DNA from: Pseudomonas sp. RGM2987
Lineage (GTDB): Bacteria > Pseudomonadota > Gammaproteobacteria > Pseudomonadales > Pseudomonadaceae
Reading direction: 5' to 3'
DNA length: 44,412 nt
NCBI RefSeq assembly: GCF_022952855.1
Contig: NZ_JALJDX010000180.1
Location: 1 to 44,412, forward strand
A program made the position numbers and the translations under genes. Shown piece after piece: positions 35,408 to 43,186 of this stretch. The notes beneath the pieces are model-generated. The model was given only the letters and a program-made list of their open reading frames with translations, had not been told where the DNA came from and did no database searches. Each line of letters starts with the position of its first letter. Position 1 is the first letter of the stretch.

Positions 35408-35800
35408 TCAGCGGGATGTGCCCTGGCACCCACCGATCCGTGCGCAGGTAAACCTGGCTGCGCTTCCCCCTGAACTTGAAAAGCGATTGATCGTGGTCCA
35501 GCCCACCCGGCGGCTGTAGCCGACCCAACTTTCACCATCGGAAGCCAAGCCCGTGAAGAACGTAAGTTGGCCGTAACGGTTGTTGGTTTGCGCCCAGAAG
35601 CGGCGACTGGTCGCTTCAAATCCTCGCAGATAGACGAGATTTCCCGCCGTGGCGACACTGTAGTAATTGCCCTGGCTATCGCTACAAGCCAAGAGGTTTG
35701 CGCTGCGCGTGCAGTTCGCCATCAGAGGGTCTTGGGCCAAGGCAACCTGGGCCAACAGCAGTAGCGGTATCGCCAATAGCAGTCTGGATGGAGTACGCAT
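35408..35800 (-). CDS. Small secreted protein, predicted Zur target
   Basis: A 130-residue protein with a signal peptide (RLLLAIPLLLLAQVALA, cleavage near residue 22) and a mature part of about 108 residues rich in Ser, Gly, Arg and aromatic residues. It contains four cysteines (two near the start, two in FTCARIGGC at the end) suited to disulfides. I do not recognise the family. GAGG lies 6 bases before the ATG. Its predicted promoter carries a Zur box, so it should be made under zinc starvation. It could read through into folE2, which follows on the same strand. Confidence 0.7.
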   Translation of the reverse strand: MRTPSRLLLAIPLLLLAQVALAQDPLMANCTRSANLLACSDSQGNYYSVATAGNLVYLRGFEATSRRFWAQTNNRYGQLTFFTGLASDGESWVGYSRRVGWTTINRFSSSGGSAARFTCARIGGCQGTSR

Positions 35801-35827
35801 TGAAATCCTCTAGGCGGTTCCGGAGTC

Positions 35828-35856
35828 ATAATATTTGTGTTGTTATACTATAACAA
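35828..35856 (-). promoter_or_regulatory. Predicted Zur-controlled promoter of the small secreted protein gene
   Basis: On the minus strand TTGTTA (35856-35851) and TATTAT (35833-35828) are separated by exactly 17 bp. The Zur palindrome covers the -35 and half of the spacer. The predicted leader is about 21 bases. Confidence 0.6.
35842..35854. promoter_or_regulatory. Zur box in divergent promoter region
   Basis: GTTATACTATAAC, part of a 17-bp perfect palindrome (35840-35856, TTGTTATACTATAACAA). It lies between the small secreted-protein gene (41 bases to its start) and the COG0523 GTPase gene (88 bases to its start) and could control both directions. Confidence 0.87.
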
Positions 35857-35941
35857 TGAATTTAAGCTCTGGCTGAACCGAACCTGACTTACGCGCTGAT
35901 TGCTATCCGTGACACCAGCGCGGCCAACTGAGAATATCCCG

Positions 35942-37150
35942 ATGCCCAATCGCCTCCCCGTAACCGTACTTTCCGGGTTTCTCGGTGCCGGTAAAAGCAC
36001 CTTGCTCAACCATGTCCTGCGTAATCGCGACAATCTGCGAGTCGCCGTAATCGTCAACGATATGAGCGAGATCAACATCGATGGCAGCGAAGTGCAGCGC
36101 GATGTCGCCCTGAGTCGTTCCGAAGAGAAGTTGGTGGAGATGAGCAACGGCTGCATCTGCTGCACGTTGCGTGAAGACCTGTTGGAGGAAGTCAGCCAAC
36201 TCGCACGGGAAGGGCGCTTCGATTATCTGTTGATCGAATCCACTGGCATTTCCGAACCGTTGCCCGTGGCGGAAACCTTCACCTTCCGGGATGAAGAAGG
36301 CCGCAGCCTGGACGATGTCGCCCGACTGGACACCATGGTGACAGTGGTCGATGGGGCGAATTTCCTGCTGGACTACCAAGCCGCCGAAAGCCTGGCGACA
36401 CGCGGTGAAACCCTGGGGGAAGAGGATGAGCGCTCGATCACCGACCTGCTGATCGAACAGATCGAATTTGCCGACGTGATCCTGATCAGCAAGATCGACT
36501 TGATCAGCCGGCAGGAGCGCGAGGAGCTGATTGAGATCCTCAAGCGTCTCAACACCCAGGCGCAGATCCTACCCATGGTCATGGGGCAGGTGCCGTTGGG
36601 AAGAATCCTCGACACGGGGCTGTTCAACTTTGAACGCGCCGCCCAGTCGCCCGGTTGGCTGCGGGAGCTGCGTGGCGAGCACCTGCCCGAAACCGAGGAA
36701 TATGGCATCGCCTCGACCGCCTACCGGGCGCGGGCACCGTTTCATCCACAGCGGTTCTACAACTTCATTGATCGCCCATGGGAAAACGGCAAGCTGCTGC
36801 GTTCCAAGGGTTTTTTCTGGCTCGCCAGCAAGCCCGAGGAAGCGGGCAGCTGGTCTCAGGCCGGAGGACTGATGCGCCATGGGTTTGCCGGGCGCTGGTG
36901 GCGGTTCGTGCCGAAGAGCCAATGGCCGCAGGATGAGGAAAGCACCGCCTTCATCATGAAGAACTGGCTCGCTGGCACCGGAGATTGCCGCCAGGAGCTG
37001 GTGTTCATCGGCCAGGGTATCGACTTCAGTCAGCTCGCCGCCGAGTTGGACGCTTGTCTGCTCACCGACGCGGAGATGGCCCTCGGCGTAGACGGCTGGC
37101 GCCAGTTGCCGGATCCGTTCGGCCCGTGGCATGACGAAGCGGCGGCGTGA
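35942..37150 (+). CDS. COG0523 GTPase, ZigA-like zinc metallochaperone
   Basis: A 402-residue G3E-family GTPase. P-loop GFLGAGKST is at 12-20, metal site CICC at 71-74 ([11 protein letters not shown]), a Walker B-like [11 protein letters not shown] follows, and the guanine-specificity motif is SKIDL near residue 183. A COG0523 C-terminal domain starts near residue 260 (FHPQRFYNF). It probably hands zinc to client enzymes under starvation, given the Zur box 88 bases upstream. The start at 35942 has GAGAA 8 bases upstream and begins right before the P-loop strand; the longer frame extension has no support. Confidence 0.88.
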   Translation: MPNRLPVTVLSGFLGAGKSTLLNHVLRNRDNLRVAVIVNDMSEINIDGSEVQRDVALSRSEEKLVEMSNGCICCTLREDLLEEVSQLAREGRFDYLLIESTGISEPLPVAETFTFRDEEGRSLDDVARLDTMVTVVDGANFLLDYQAAESLATRGETLGEEDERSITDLLIEQIEFADVILISKIDLISRQEREELIEILKRLNTQAQILPMVMGQVPLGRILDTGLFNFERAAQSPGWLRELRGEHLPETEEYGIASTAYRARAPFHPQRFYNFIDRPWENGKLLRSKGFFWLASKPEEAGSWSQAGGLMRHGFAGRWWRFVPKSQWPQDEESTAFIMKNWLAGTGDCRQELVFIGQGIDFSQLAAELDACLLTDAEMALGVDGWRQLPDPFGPWHDEAAA

Positions 37151-37162
37151 AATCCACGCTGC
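37142..37162. terminator. Hairpin at the convergent ends of COG0523 gene and small secreted-protein gene
   Basis: GCGGCGTG and CACGCTGC form an 8-bp stem (one G-T pair) with a 5-base loop that includes the COG0523 stop codon. It lies in the 17-bp gap between two convergent genes. No T run follows. Confidence 0.4.
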
Positions 37163-37167
37163 TTGCA

Positions 37168-37521
37168 CTACGGTTTGATCCAGTTACCCTGGCTCTGCCC
37201 TTCGCAAAACGGCCGCAGATAGGCGGCGTCGGTTGCTACCCCGTAATAGTGAATATCCTGGCGGTAAGGCATATTGGCGACCTGGGCGTTGCTGCAGATA
37301 CCGAACGCGCCGCCAGGGCACTGGTCGACGTATTGCACCTCGACCTTCTGGCCGGCAAGGCTTGGCTGGCAGAAGCCGTCGGCGAAAAGTTTCTGTGGAA
37401 TGTTGCGGTTCTGCTGGCAGACTTGCACGTCGAGCCGTTCCGCCTGGCTGTGCACCACACACGCCTGGGCCAGCACCTGGTCTGACGTCAGGGCCAGCAA
37501 CAACCAGCCGATCATCCGCAT
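37168..37521 (-). CDS. Small secreted cysteine-containing protein
   Basis: A 117-residue protein with a short signal peptide (MIGWLLLALTSDQVLA, cleavage near AQA). The mature part has six cysteines (ACVVHS, VCQQ, FCQPS, QCPGG, ICSN, FCEG), an even number consistent with disulfides. I do not recognise the family. GGAGG lies 5 bases before the ATG at 37521; an internal ATG two codons later is possible. It lies between two COG0523 genes and is divergent from the second with only 27 bases between starts. Confidence 0.68.
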   Translation of the reverse strand: MRMIGWLLLALTSDQVLAQACVVHSQAERLDVQVCQQNRNIPQKLFADGFCQPSLAGQKVEVQYVDQCPGGAFGICSNAQVANMPYRQDIHYYGVATDAAYLRPFCEGQSQGNWIKP

Positions 37522-37548
37522 CTTCACCTCCGTCGAAAGCCGTCGATT

Positions 37549-38514
37549 ATGTTGCAGCACATTCCTACCCATGTCATCGCCGGGCCCTTGGGTGCCGGCA
37601 AGACCACGCTGATCCGGCATCTGTTGGCCCAGCGCCCGGCCAACGAACGCTGGGCCGTGTTGATCAACGAATTCGGCCAGATTGGCCTGGACGCTGCGCT
37701 ATTGACCCAGTCCGCCGATGGTATCGCACTGGGCGAAGTGGCCGGGGGGTGTTTGTGTTGCGTCAACGGCGCGCCGTTTCAGATCGGTCTGGGGCGTTTG
37801 CTGCGCAAGGCCCGCCCGGACCGGCTGTTCATCGAGCCCTCTGGCCTGGGTCACCCGGCGCAGTTGATGCGGCAACTGAACCAAGCGCCCTGGCTCGGTG
37901 TGTTGGCGGTCCAGCCTTGCGTACTGGTACTGGATGCCCGCGCGATGGTGGACGGTAAGCCCCTGGCCGATGCACAGCGCCAAGCCTTGCCCCATGCCGG
38001 ACTGCTGGTGCTGAACAAGTCCGAGACCCTGACCCAAACCGATCGCGAACGGCTGACCGCCGAACTGCCACAGCTTGCGTTGTACTGGACCCAACAGGCC
38101 GTGCTGCCCATCGACCGATTGCCGGGCCATGCCGCGCAAGGGCACGGCGTTGCGGATAACTTGAACCTGCCCCAAGGCGTGGGAGAGCTGCCGGCGATCT
38201 GGAACGACCCGACCACTCCGATTTGCCTGCATCGACATCAGGACGCAGGTTGGAGCATCGGATGGCGCTGGCATTCGAGCCAACGATTCGACGTCGCGGC
38301 GCTGACTCATTGGTTAGGAGGCAAGCACTGCAAACGCGCGAAGCTGGTGATCTGCAGTGCCGACGGTTGGGTTTCGGCCAACGCTCTGGACAGTGCGCCG
38401 TTGCAATGGATACTCAGCGAGTGGCGGGAAGATTCACGGATTGAATTGATTTTCGACGAGCCCCAGGACGTTATTGCCCTGCACGGCGGTCTTGTCGATT
38501 GTCGCTGTCCCTGA
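37549..38514 (+). CDS. COG0523 GTPase, second copy (CobW/ZigA-like)
   Basis: A 321-residue G3E-family GTPase, shorter than the first. P-loop GPLGAGKTT is at 12-20, metal motif CLCC at 68-71 (GGCLCCVNG), and LFIEPSGLGHPAQL and LVLNKSE are the later G motifs. The C-terminal domain contains HRHQDAGWSIGWRWH, a possible extra metal-binding patch. The partner could be zinc or another metal. The ribosome site is weak (AAGCC) and no Zur box lies in the 27-bp upstream gap. Confidence 0.85.
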   Translation: MLQHIPTHVIAGPLGAGKTTLIRHLLAQRPANERWAVLINEFGQIGLDAALLTQSADGIALGEVAGGCLCCVNGAPFQIGLGRLLRKARPDRLFIEPSGLGHPAQLMRQLNQAPWLGVLAVQPCVLVLDARAMVDGKPLADAQRQALPHAGLLVLNKSETLTQTDRERLTAELPQLALYWTQQAVLPIDRLPGHAAQGHGVADNLNLPQGVGELPAIWNDPTTPICLHRHQDAGWSIGWRWHSSQRFDVAALTHWLGGKHCKRAKLVICSADGWVSANALDSAPLQWILSEWREDSRIELIFDEPQDVIALHGGLVDCRCP

Positions 38515-38523
38515 GTCTCAGGG
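38509..38523. terminator. Hairpin containing both stop codons of a convergent pair
   Basis: CCCTGA, GTC, TCAGGG: a perfect 6-bp stem. The TGA is the stop of the COG0523 gene and the TCA is the stop of the DUF3301 gene read from the other strand. The genes are 3 bases apart. Confidence 0.45.
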
Positions 38524-38940
38524 TTTCCACTTATTGTGTTCCTGACGCCACTGGCTCAACTCGATGACTTCAGCCCGGGGCCGGGTCTGGACCGGTTCAA
38601 TCGGTGTTGGTGGGGTCTCTTCGAAGGGCATGGGGTAGGGGGCAAGTTCAATTTGTGCACTGTGGGCGCCGAACTGGGTGATGGTGCCCGTATGGCGGGT
38701 TTCACCGGTGACGGTGAATTCGAAATTGTAAACCCGTGCCAGGCGTCGTCGCCCATGGGCGTCCTTTACGAAGCCGATCTTCTTCAGCGCCACGTTGCCA
38801 TCGAGCAATTCGATCTTGAGATTGGCGCAATGCTGCATGACCCGCGCCAATGCCCGTTCGCGCAAGCCATGGTTGTGCCACAGCCAGGCGCCGCCGGTAG
38901 CCAGCAGCATCAGCACAAAAATATTTCCAAGGGTCAGCAT
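38518..38940 (-). CDS. DUF3301 domain membrane-anchored protein
   Basis: A 140-residue protein with one N-terminal helix (TLGNIFVLMLLATGGAWLW) and a body with LARVMQHCANLKIELLDGNV, LKKIGFVKDAHGRRRLARVY and YNFEFTVTGETRHTG, the DUF3301 pattern. The C-terminal 40 residues are proline-rich. The function is unknown. It is convergent with the second COG0523 gene and divergent from pdxY. Confidence 0.82.
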   Translation of the reverse strand: MLTLGNIFVLMLLATGGAWLWHNHGLRERALARVMQHCANLKIELLDGNVALKKIGFVKDAHGRRRLARVYNFEFTVTGETRHTGTITQFGAHSAQIELAPYPMPFEETPPTPIEPVQTRPRAEVIELSQWRQEHNKWKP

Positions 38941-39059
38941 GAACGAAGTGCTCCAACAAGTTGCTGTCAGCTTAACTGTCTCGCCGGTCTGTCGTACAGG
39001 CTGCGTTTAGTCGCATACTGCGCGGCTTGAATTTCAATCGTTTTACGGAAATGTCCCGC

Positions 39060-39932
39060 ATGAAACGTACACCTCATCTGCTTGCCATCCAGTCCCATGT
39101 GGTATTCGGTCACGCTGGCAACAGCGCTGCCGTGTTTCCGATGCAGCGGCTCGGGGTGAACGTCTGGCCGCTTAATACCGTGCAGTTTTCCAACCATACG
39201 CAGTACGGCCAGTGGGCCGGTGAGGTATTTGCCCCAGAGCAGATCCCTGCGTTGATTGAGGGCATCGCCGCGATTGGCGAGCTGGGTCACTGTGATGCGG
39301 TGTTGTCCGGCTACCTTGGGAGCGCCGCCCAAGGGCGGGCGATCCTGACGGGCGTTGCGCGGATCAAGGCGGTCAATCCCAAGGCGCTGTACCTGTGTGA
39401 TCCGGTCATGGGACACCCGGAGAAGGGCTGCATCGTGGCGCCTGAGGTCAGTGACTTTCTATTGGACGAAGCCGCAGCGGTGGCGGACCTCATGTGCCCG
39501 AACCAACTGGAGCTGGACAGTTTCTCAGGACGCAAGGCGCAGTCGCTGCTGGACTGCCTGGCGATGGCCCGGGCCCTGTTGCAGCGCGGACCGAAGGCGG
39601 TGCTGGTCAAGCATCTGGCTTATCCCGGCAAGCCCGAGGACAGTTTCGAAATGCTCCTGGTGACGGCTGATGGCAGCTGGCATCTGCGCCGTCCGCTGCT
39701 GGCTTTCCCTCGTCAGCCGGTGGGCGTGGGTGACCTGACGTCGGGGCTGTTCCTGGCGCGGATACTGTTGGGAGACAGCCTGGTGGCGGCATTTGAATTC
39801 ACCGCCGCAGCGGTGCACGAAGTGCTGCTCGAGACCCAGGCTTGCGCCAGTTACGAGCTGGAGCTGGTGCGTGCCCAGGACCGGATCGCTCATCCACGGG
39901 TCCGGTTCGAGGCGCTGCCGATCAGTCTCTGA
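39060..39932 (+). CDS. pdxY: Pyridoxal kinase PdxY
   Basis: A 290-residue ribokinase-family kinase. The N-terminus [20 protein letters not shown] is diagnostic for PdxY/Pdx[13 protein letters not shown] and [14 protein letters not shown] contain substrate residues, and [19 protein letters not shown] holds the catalytic Asp in the GxGD anion hole. It phosphorylates pyridoxal to pyridoxal 5'-phosphate in the B6 salvage pathway. The start at 39060 (MKRTPHLL) is chosen because GGAA lies 9 bases upstream and the length matches other Pseudomonas PdxY; an ATG three codons earlier has no room for a ribosome site. Confidence 0.95.
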   Translation: MKRTPHLLAIQSHVVFGHAGNSAAVFPMQRLGVNVWPLNTVQFSNHTQYGQWAGEVFAPEQIPALIEGIAAIGELGHCDAVLSGYLGSAAQGRAILTGVARIKAVNPKALYLCDPVMGHPEKGCIVAPEVSDFLLDEAAAVADLMCPNQLELDSFSGRKAQSLLDCLAMARALLQRGPKAVLVKHLAYPGKPEDSFEMLLVTADGSWHLRRPLLAFPRQPVGVGDLTSGLFLARILLGDSLVAAFEFTAAAVHEVLLETQACASYELELVRAQDRIAHPRVRFEALPISL

Positions 39933-39942
39933 TCGGCAGCGC
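39912..39942 (+). terminator. 14-bp perfect hairpin overlapping the pdxY stop codon
   Basis: GCGCTGCCGATCAG, loop TCT, CTGATCGGCAGCGC: a perfect 14-bp stem that spans the last pdxY codons and the TGA. No T run follows, so it would act as a Rho-independent terminator only weakly, or as an mRNA 3'-end stabiliser. Confidence 0.6.
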
Positions 39943-39947
39943 ACCCG

Positions 39948-40098
39948 GTGGGAGCGAGCCTGCCCGCGATAACGGTGTAACAGCCTATATCAGCAGTGAG
40001 TGCGCTGCCCCTTCGCGAGCAAGCCCGCTCCCACCACTAACCGGGTTTCTTCAGAAAGTACTCGGTCGACTGTGGGAGCGGGCTTGCTCGCGAAGGGC
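39948..40098. repeat. Cluster of three REP units, GGGAGCGGGCTTGCTCGCG type
   Basis: Three units in alternating orientation: GGTGGGAGCGAGCCTGCCCG at about 39948-39970, the inverted TTCGCGAGCAAGCCCGCTCC at 40012-40031, and GTGGGAGCGGGCTTGCTCGC at 40072-40091. They fill the gap between the convergent pdxY and thioesterase genes. Confidence 0.82.
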
Positions 40099-40114
40099 GC
40101 GACTCGAATGTCTG

Positions 40115-40600
40115 CTAAACCCCATCGTCCTTGATTTCCTGATAACGCTTTTCCAGTTCCTGGCGAATCTGCCGGCGCTGCTGTGCCTGTTTGTAGCGGC
40201 GCTTCTCTTCGCTGTTCTGCGGCTGCAAGGGCGGGACGGGGGCAGGTTTGCGCAGGTCATCCACCGCGACCATGGTGAAGAAGCAACTGTTGGTATGGCG
40301 TACCGAGCGCTCGCGGATGTTTTCGGTGACGACTTTGATGCCCACTTCCATCGATGTGTTGCCGGTGTAGTTAACCGACGCCAGGAAGGTCACCAGCTCG
40401 CCGACATGGATCGGCTCACGGAAAATCACCTGGTCAACCGACAAGGTCACCACGTAGCGCCCGGCGTAGCGGCTGGCGCAGGCGTAGGCGACTTCGTCGA
40501 GGTATTTGAGCAAGGTGCCGCCATGGACATTGCCAGAGAAGTTGGCCATATCAGGGGTCATCAACACCGTCATCGACAGCTGGGCGTTTCCAGGTTCCAT
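40115..40600 (-). CDS. Acyl-CoA thioesterase (hotdog fold, YciA-like)
   Basis: A 161-residue single hotdog-domain thioesterase. The signature NFSGNVHGGTLLKYLDEVAY (about 20-39) holds the catalytic acidic residue on the central helix; VDQVIFREPIHVGELV and ENIRERSVRHTNSCFFTMVA follow. The last 35 residues are charged and helical (EEKRRYKQAQQRRQIRQELE), as in several Pseudomonas homologues. It hydrolyses acyl-CoA to free acid and CoA in the cytoplasm; chain-length preference is not readable. The start at 40600 follows GAGAA by 5 bases. An in-frame upstream extension begins with basic sequence unlike the family. Confidence 0.88.
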   Translation of the reverse strand: MEPGNAQLSMTVLMTPDMANFSGNVHGGTLLKYLDEVAYACASRYAGRYVVTLSVDQVIFREPIHVGELVTFLASVNYTGNTSMEVGIKVVTENIRERSVRHTNSCFFTMVAVDDLRKPAPVPPLQPQNSEEKRRYKQAQQRRQIRQELEKRYQEIKDDGV

Positions 40601-40853
40601 AACGTTCTCACGGTTCAAGGCAGCAATTTCGGGAAGGGCGCCTCTGCGAGCGCTGGGTTTTATAAACCACTGATATCGGGACGCTGCGCTTGTGGTTGCC
40701 GTCACGCCTCGGTGGATCTGTTTCCATATATTGCACCGACTTTTTGTCGGAAGTCGTGGTGTTACCCTGCAAAAGCCCATCTTGAGGGCATTTCCTACGA
40801 AGGAAACGGACTTTTCAAGTCGGCGCTACGCCATCGAACAGGGAGCTTCCTAC

Positions 40854-42617
40854 ATGCATGCCATCAGCTTCATTCAAGACCTGGCAATCATCATGATGGC
40901 CGCGGGGCTGGTGACCGTTCTGTTTCATCGCTTCAAGCAACCGGTGGTGTTGGGCTATATCGTCGCCGGCTTCATCATCGGCCCGCACACCCCACCGTTC
41001 GGTTTCATCCACGACGAAGACACGATCAAGACACTGGCCGAGCTGGGGGTGATTTTCCTGATGTTCTGCCTGGGCCTGGAGTTCAGCCTGCGCAAGCTGT
41101 TCCGGGTAGGGGCCACGGCGTTCATCGCGGCGTTCCTGGAGATCGTGCTGATGATCTGGATCGGCTACGAAATTGGTCGCTGGTTTGGATGGAGCACCAT
41201 GGACTCGCTGTTCCTCGGCGCTATCCTGGCGATCTCCTCGACCACCATCATCGTCAAGGCCCTCAACGACCTGAAGATGAAGAACGAGCGCTTCGCCCAA
41301 CTGATTTTCGGCGTACTGATCGTCGAGGACATCCTGGGCATCGGCATCATCGCCTTGCTGTCGAGCATCGCGGTCAGTGGCACGGTGAGCTCGGGCGAGG
41401 TGTTTTCCACTGTTGGCAAGCTGTCGCTGTTCATGATCGTGGCGCTGGTCATTGGCATTCTGCTGGTGCCCAGGCTGCTGGCCTACGTGGCGAAGTTCGA
41501 CAGCAACGAAATGCTGCTGATTACCGTACTGGGCCTGTGTTTCGGCTTCTGCCTGCTGGTGGTGAAGCTGGAATACAGCATGGTGCTCGGGGCGTTCCTG
41601 ATCGGTGCGATCATGGCCGAGTCCCGGCAACTGTTGAAGATCGAACGATTGGTGGAGCCGGTCCGTGACCTGTTCAGCGCGATATTCTTCGTCGCCATCG
41701 GACTGATGCTCGATCCGGCCATCTTGCTGCAATACGCCTGGCCGATCGCGGTGATCACCGGCGCAGTGGTGCTCGGCAAAGTGTTGTCCTGCGGCCTCGG
41801 TGCCTTCATCGCCGGTAATGACGGACGGACCTCACTCCGGGTAGGGATGGGGCTGTCACAGATCGGCGAATTTTCCTTCATCATCGCGTCGCTGGGGATG
41901 ACGCTGCAGGTCACCAGCGATTTTCTTTATCCCGTCGCCGTCGCCGTCTCGGTGTTGACCACCTTGCTGACGCCTTACTTGATCCGGGCCGCCGATCCGT
42001 TGTCCGTCCGGTTGGCGTCGGTCATGCCGCAACGCCTGGCGCGGGTACTGGGGATGTATGGCGAATGGCTGCGCAGCATCCAGCCGCAAGGCGAGGGCGC
42101 GATGCTGGCCTCGATGATCAGGCGGATCCTGTTGCAGGTCGGGGTCAACCTGGCGCTGGTGATCGCGATTTTTGTCTCGGGCGGCTATTTTGCCGAGGGC
42201 ATATCCGCCTATCTAAGCGGGTGGATCAGCGACCCGAGCTGGCAGAAAGCATTGATCTGGGGCGGGGCGCTGCTGCTGTCCCTACCGTTCCTGATCGCCG
42301 CGTACCGCAAGCTCAAGGCGCTGTCGATGCTACTGGCGGAAATGGGCGTGACGCCGGAAATGGCGGGCCGTCACACCGAACGCGTGCGTCGGGTCATCGC
42401 CGAAGTGATCCCGATTCTCTCGCTGTTGGTGATTTTCCTGCTGCTGGCAGCCTTGTCGGCCAGCATTTTGCCGACCAACAAGTTGCTGGTGTTGATTGCC
42501 GTGGTAGCGGCTGGCGTAGCGGCGCTGCTCTGGCGCTGGCTCGTGCGCCTGCATACGCGGATGCAAGTGGCCTTGCTCGAAACCCTGGACAACCACAAGG
42601 AGTCGTCCGGGCATTGA
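40854..42617 (+). CDS. CPA2-family monovalent cation:proton antiporter (KefB/YbaL-like)
   Basis: A 587-residue integral membrane protein. About twelve helices in the first 390 residues carry CPA2 landmarks: QPVVLGYIVAGFIIGPHTP, LGVIFLMFCLGLEFSL, ISSTTIIVKALNDL, LIVEDILGIGIIALL (the conserved Asp of the ion site), and GLSQIGEFSFIIASLG. The C-terminal 190 residues hold further helices and no TrkA-N/RCK nucleotide-binding domain, unlike KefB and KefC. It probably exchanges K+ or Na+ for protons. GGGAG lies 8 bases before the ATG at 40854. Confidence 0.9.
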   Translation: MHAISFIQDLAIIMMAAGLVTVLFHRFKQPVVLGYIVAGFIIGPHTPPFGFIHDEDTIKTLAELGVIFLMFCLGLEFSLRKLFRVGATAFIAAFLEIVLMIWIGYEIGRWFGWSTMDSLFLGAILAISSTTIIVKALNDLKMKNERFAQLIFGVLIVEDILGIGIIALLSSIAVSGTVSSGEVFSTVGKLSLFMIVALVIGILLVPRLLAYVAKFDSNEMLLITVLGLCFGFCLLVVKLEYSMVLGAFLIGAIMAESRQLLKIERLVEPVRDLFSAIFFVAIGLMLDPAILLQYAWPIAVITGAVVLGKVLSCGLGAFIAGNDGRTSLRVGMGLSQIGEFSFIIASLGMTLQVTSDFLYPVAVAVSVLTTLLTPYLIRAADPLSVRLASVMPQRLARVLGMYGEWLRSIQPQGEGAMLASMIRRILLQVGVNLALVIAIFVSGGYFAEGISAYLSGWISDPSWQKALIWGGALLLSLPFLIAAYRKLKALSMLLAEMGVTPEMAGRHTERVRRVIAEVIPILSLLVIFLLLAALSASILPTNKLLVLIAVVAAGVAALLWRWLVRLHTRMQVALLETLDNHKESSGH

Positions 42618-42637
42618 CCGGGGCGGGCGCCGGCGGA

Positions 42638-43045
42638 TCAGCTTTCCAGCCAGACGTCCCGTGCCCAGTGCCAGACCGACTCCCAGGTTTCTTCGGCAAT
42701 CAATTCCTCTTCGGCCTGCCACAGCACCACGGTGCCGTCTTCTTCGACGCAATAGTAATCGTCGCCGTCCTGGCAGATTGGAATCAGGCTGCGGTCGACA
42801 CCGGCATCCCAGGCGTTGGCGGCCACTTCCGGCAGGTAAGTGTGGGACTGGGGATCAGTGACGGTCACAGGTTCCAGGCTGCCATAGACCACATCACTGA
42901 CGGTCAGCAAAAACTCCCTGAAGACAAACGGGATGTCGATGAACAGCTGCTCTTCGATCTCTACCAGCAAGTCTTCGTCGGGCAATTCCAGCGGAACCGG
43001 TACGGGCTCGTTGGCTTCACGTAATTGTTCGATGATTTCTTCCAC
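42638..43045 (-). CDS. SMI1/KNR4-like (SUKH) acidic protein
   Basis: A 135-residue acidic cytoplasmic protein. IPFVFREFLLTVSDVVYGSL is the SUKH-type helix-turn segment, and ICQDGDDYYCVEEDGTVVLW is the paired-strand region seen in SMI1/KNR4 proteins. The start is GTG at 43045, preceded by AAGGA 9 bases upstream. SUKH proteins include many immunity proteins to polymorphic toxins, but no toxin gene is nearby, and a single housekeeping-like role is more likely. It is convergent with the antiporter. Confidence 0.75.
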   Translation of the reverse strand: MEEIIEQLREANEPVPVPLELPDEDLLVEIEEQLFIDIPFVFREFLLTVSDVVYGSLEPVTVTDPQSHTYLPEVAANAWDAGVDRSLIPICQDGDDYYCVEEDGTVVLWQAEEELIAEETWESVWHWARDVWLES

Positions 43046-43091
43046 GTCCGGGGATCCTTTTTTCTCGATGGCGCGGTTTCACATGGAGCGG

Positions 43092-43119
43092 TTTATACAG
43101 TAGCTCGCTATAGATGCAA
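43092..43119 (-). promoter_or_regulatory. Predicted promoter of the SMI1/KNR4-like gene
   Basis: On the minus strand TTGCAT (43119-43114) and TATAAA (43097-43092) are 16 bp apart, about 45 bases upstream of the GTG start. The -10 matches 5 of 6 consensus bases, the -35 only 3. Confidence 0.38.
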
Positions 43120-43132
43120 CCGTGAAATAGAA

Positions 43133-43154
43133 AACCCCGGCCTGGGCCGGGGTT
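43133..43154. terminator. Bidirectional Rho-independent terminator
   Basis: AACCCCGGCC, TG, GGCCGGGGTT: a perfect GC-rich stem of up to 10 bp (two-base gap; a slightly larger loop in practice) followed by CTTTTATTT on the plus strand and by TTTTCTATTTC on the minus strand. It ends the Tim44-domain gene, which stops 33 bases away. Confidence 0.88.
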
Positions 43155-43186
43155 CTTTTATTTCAACATGCAAAACCGGCGAAGGT

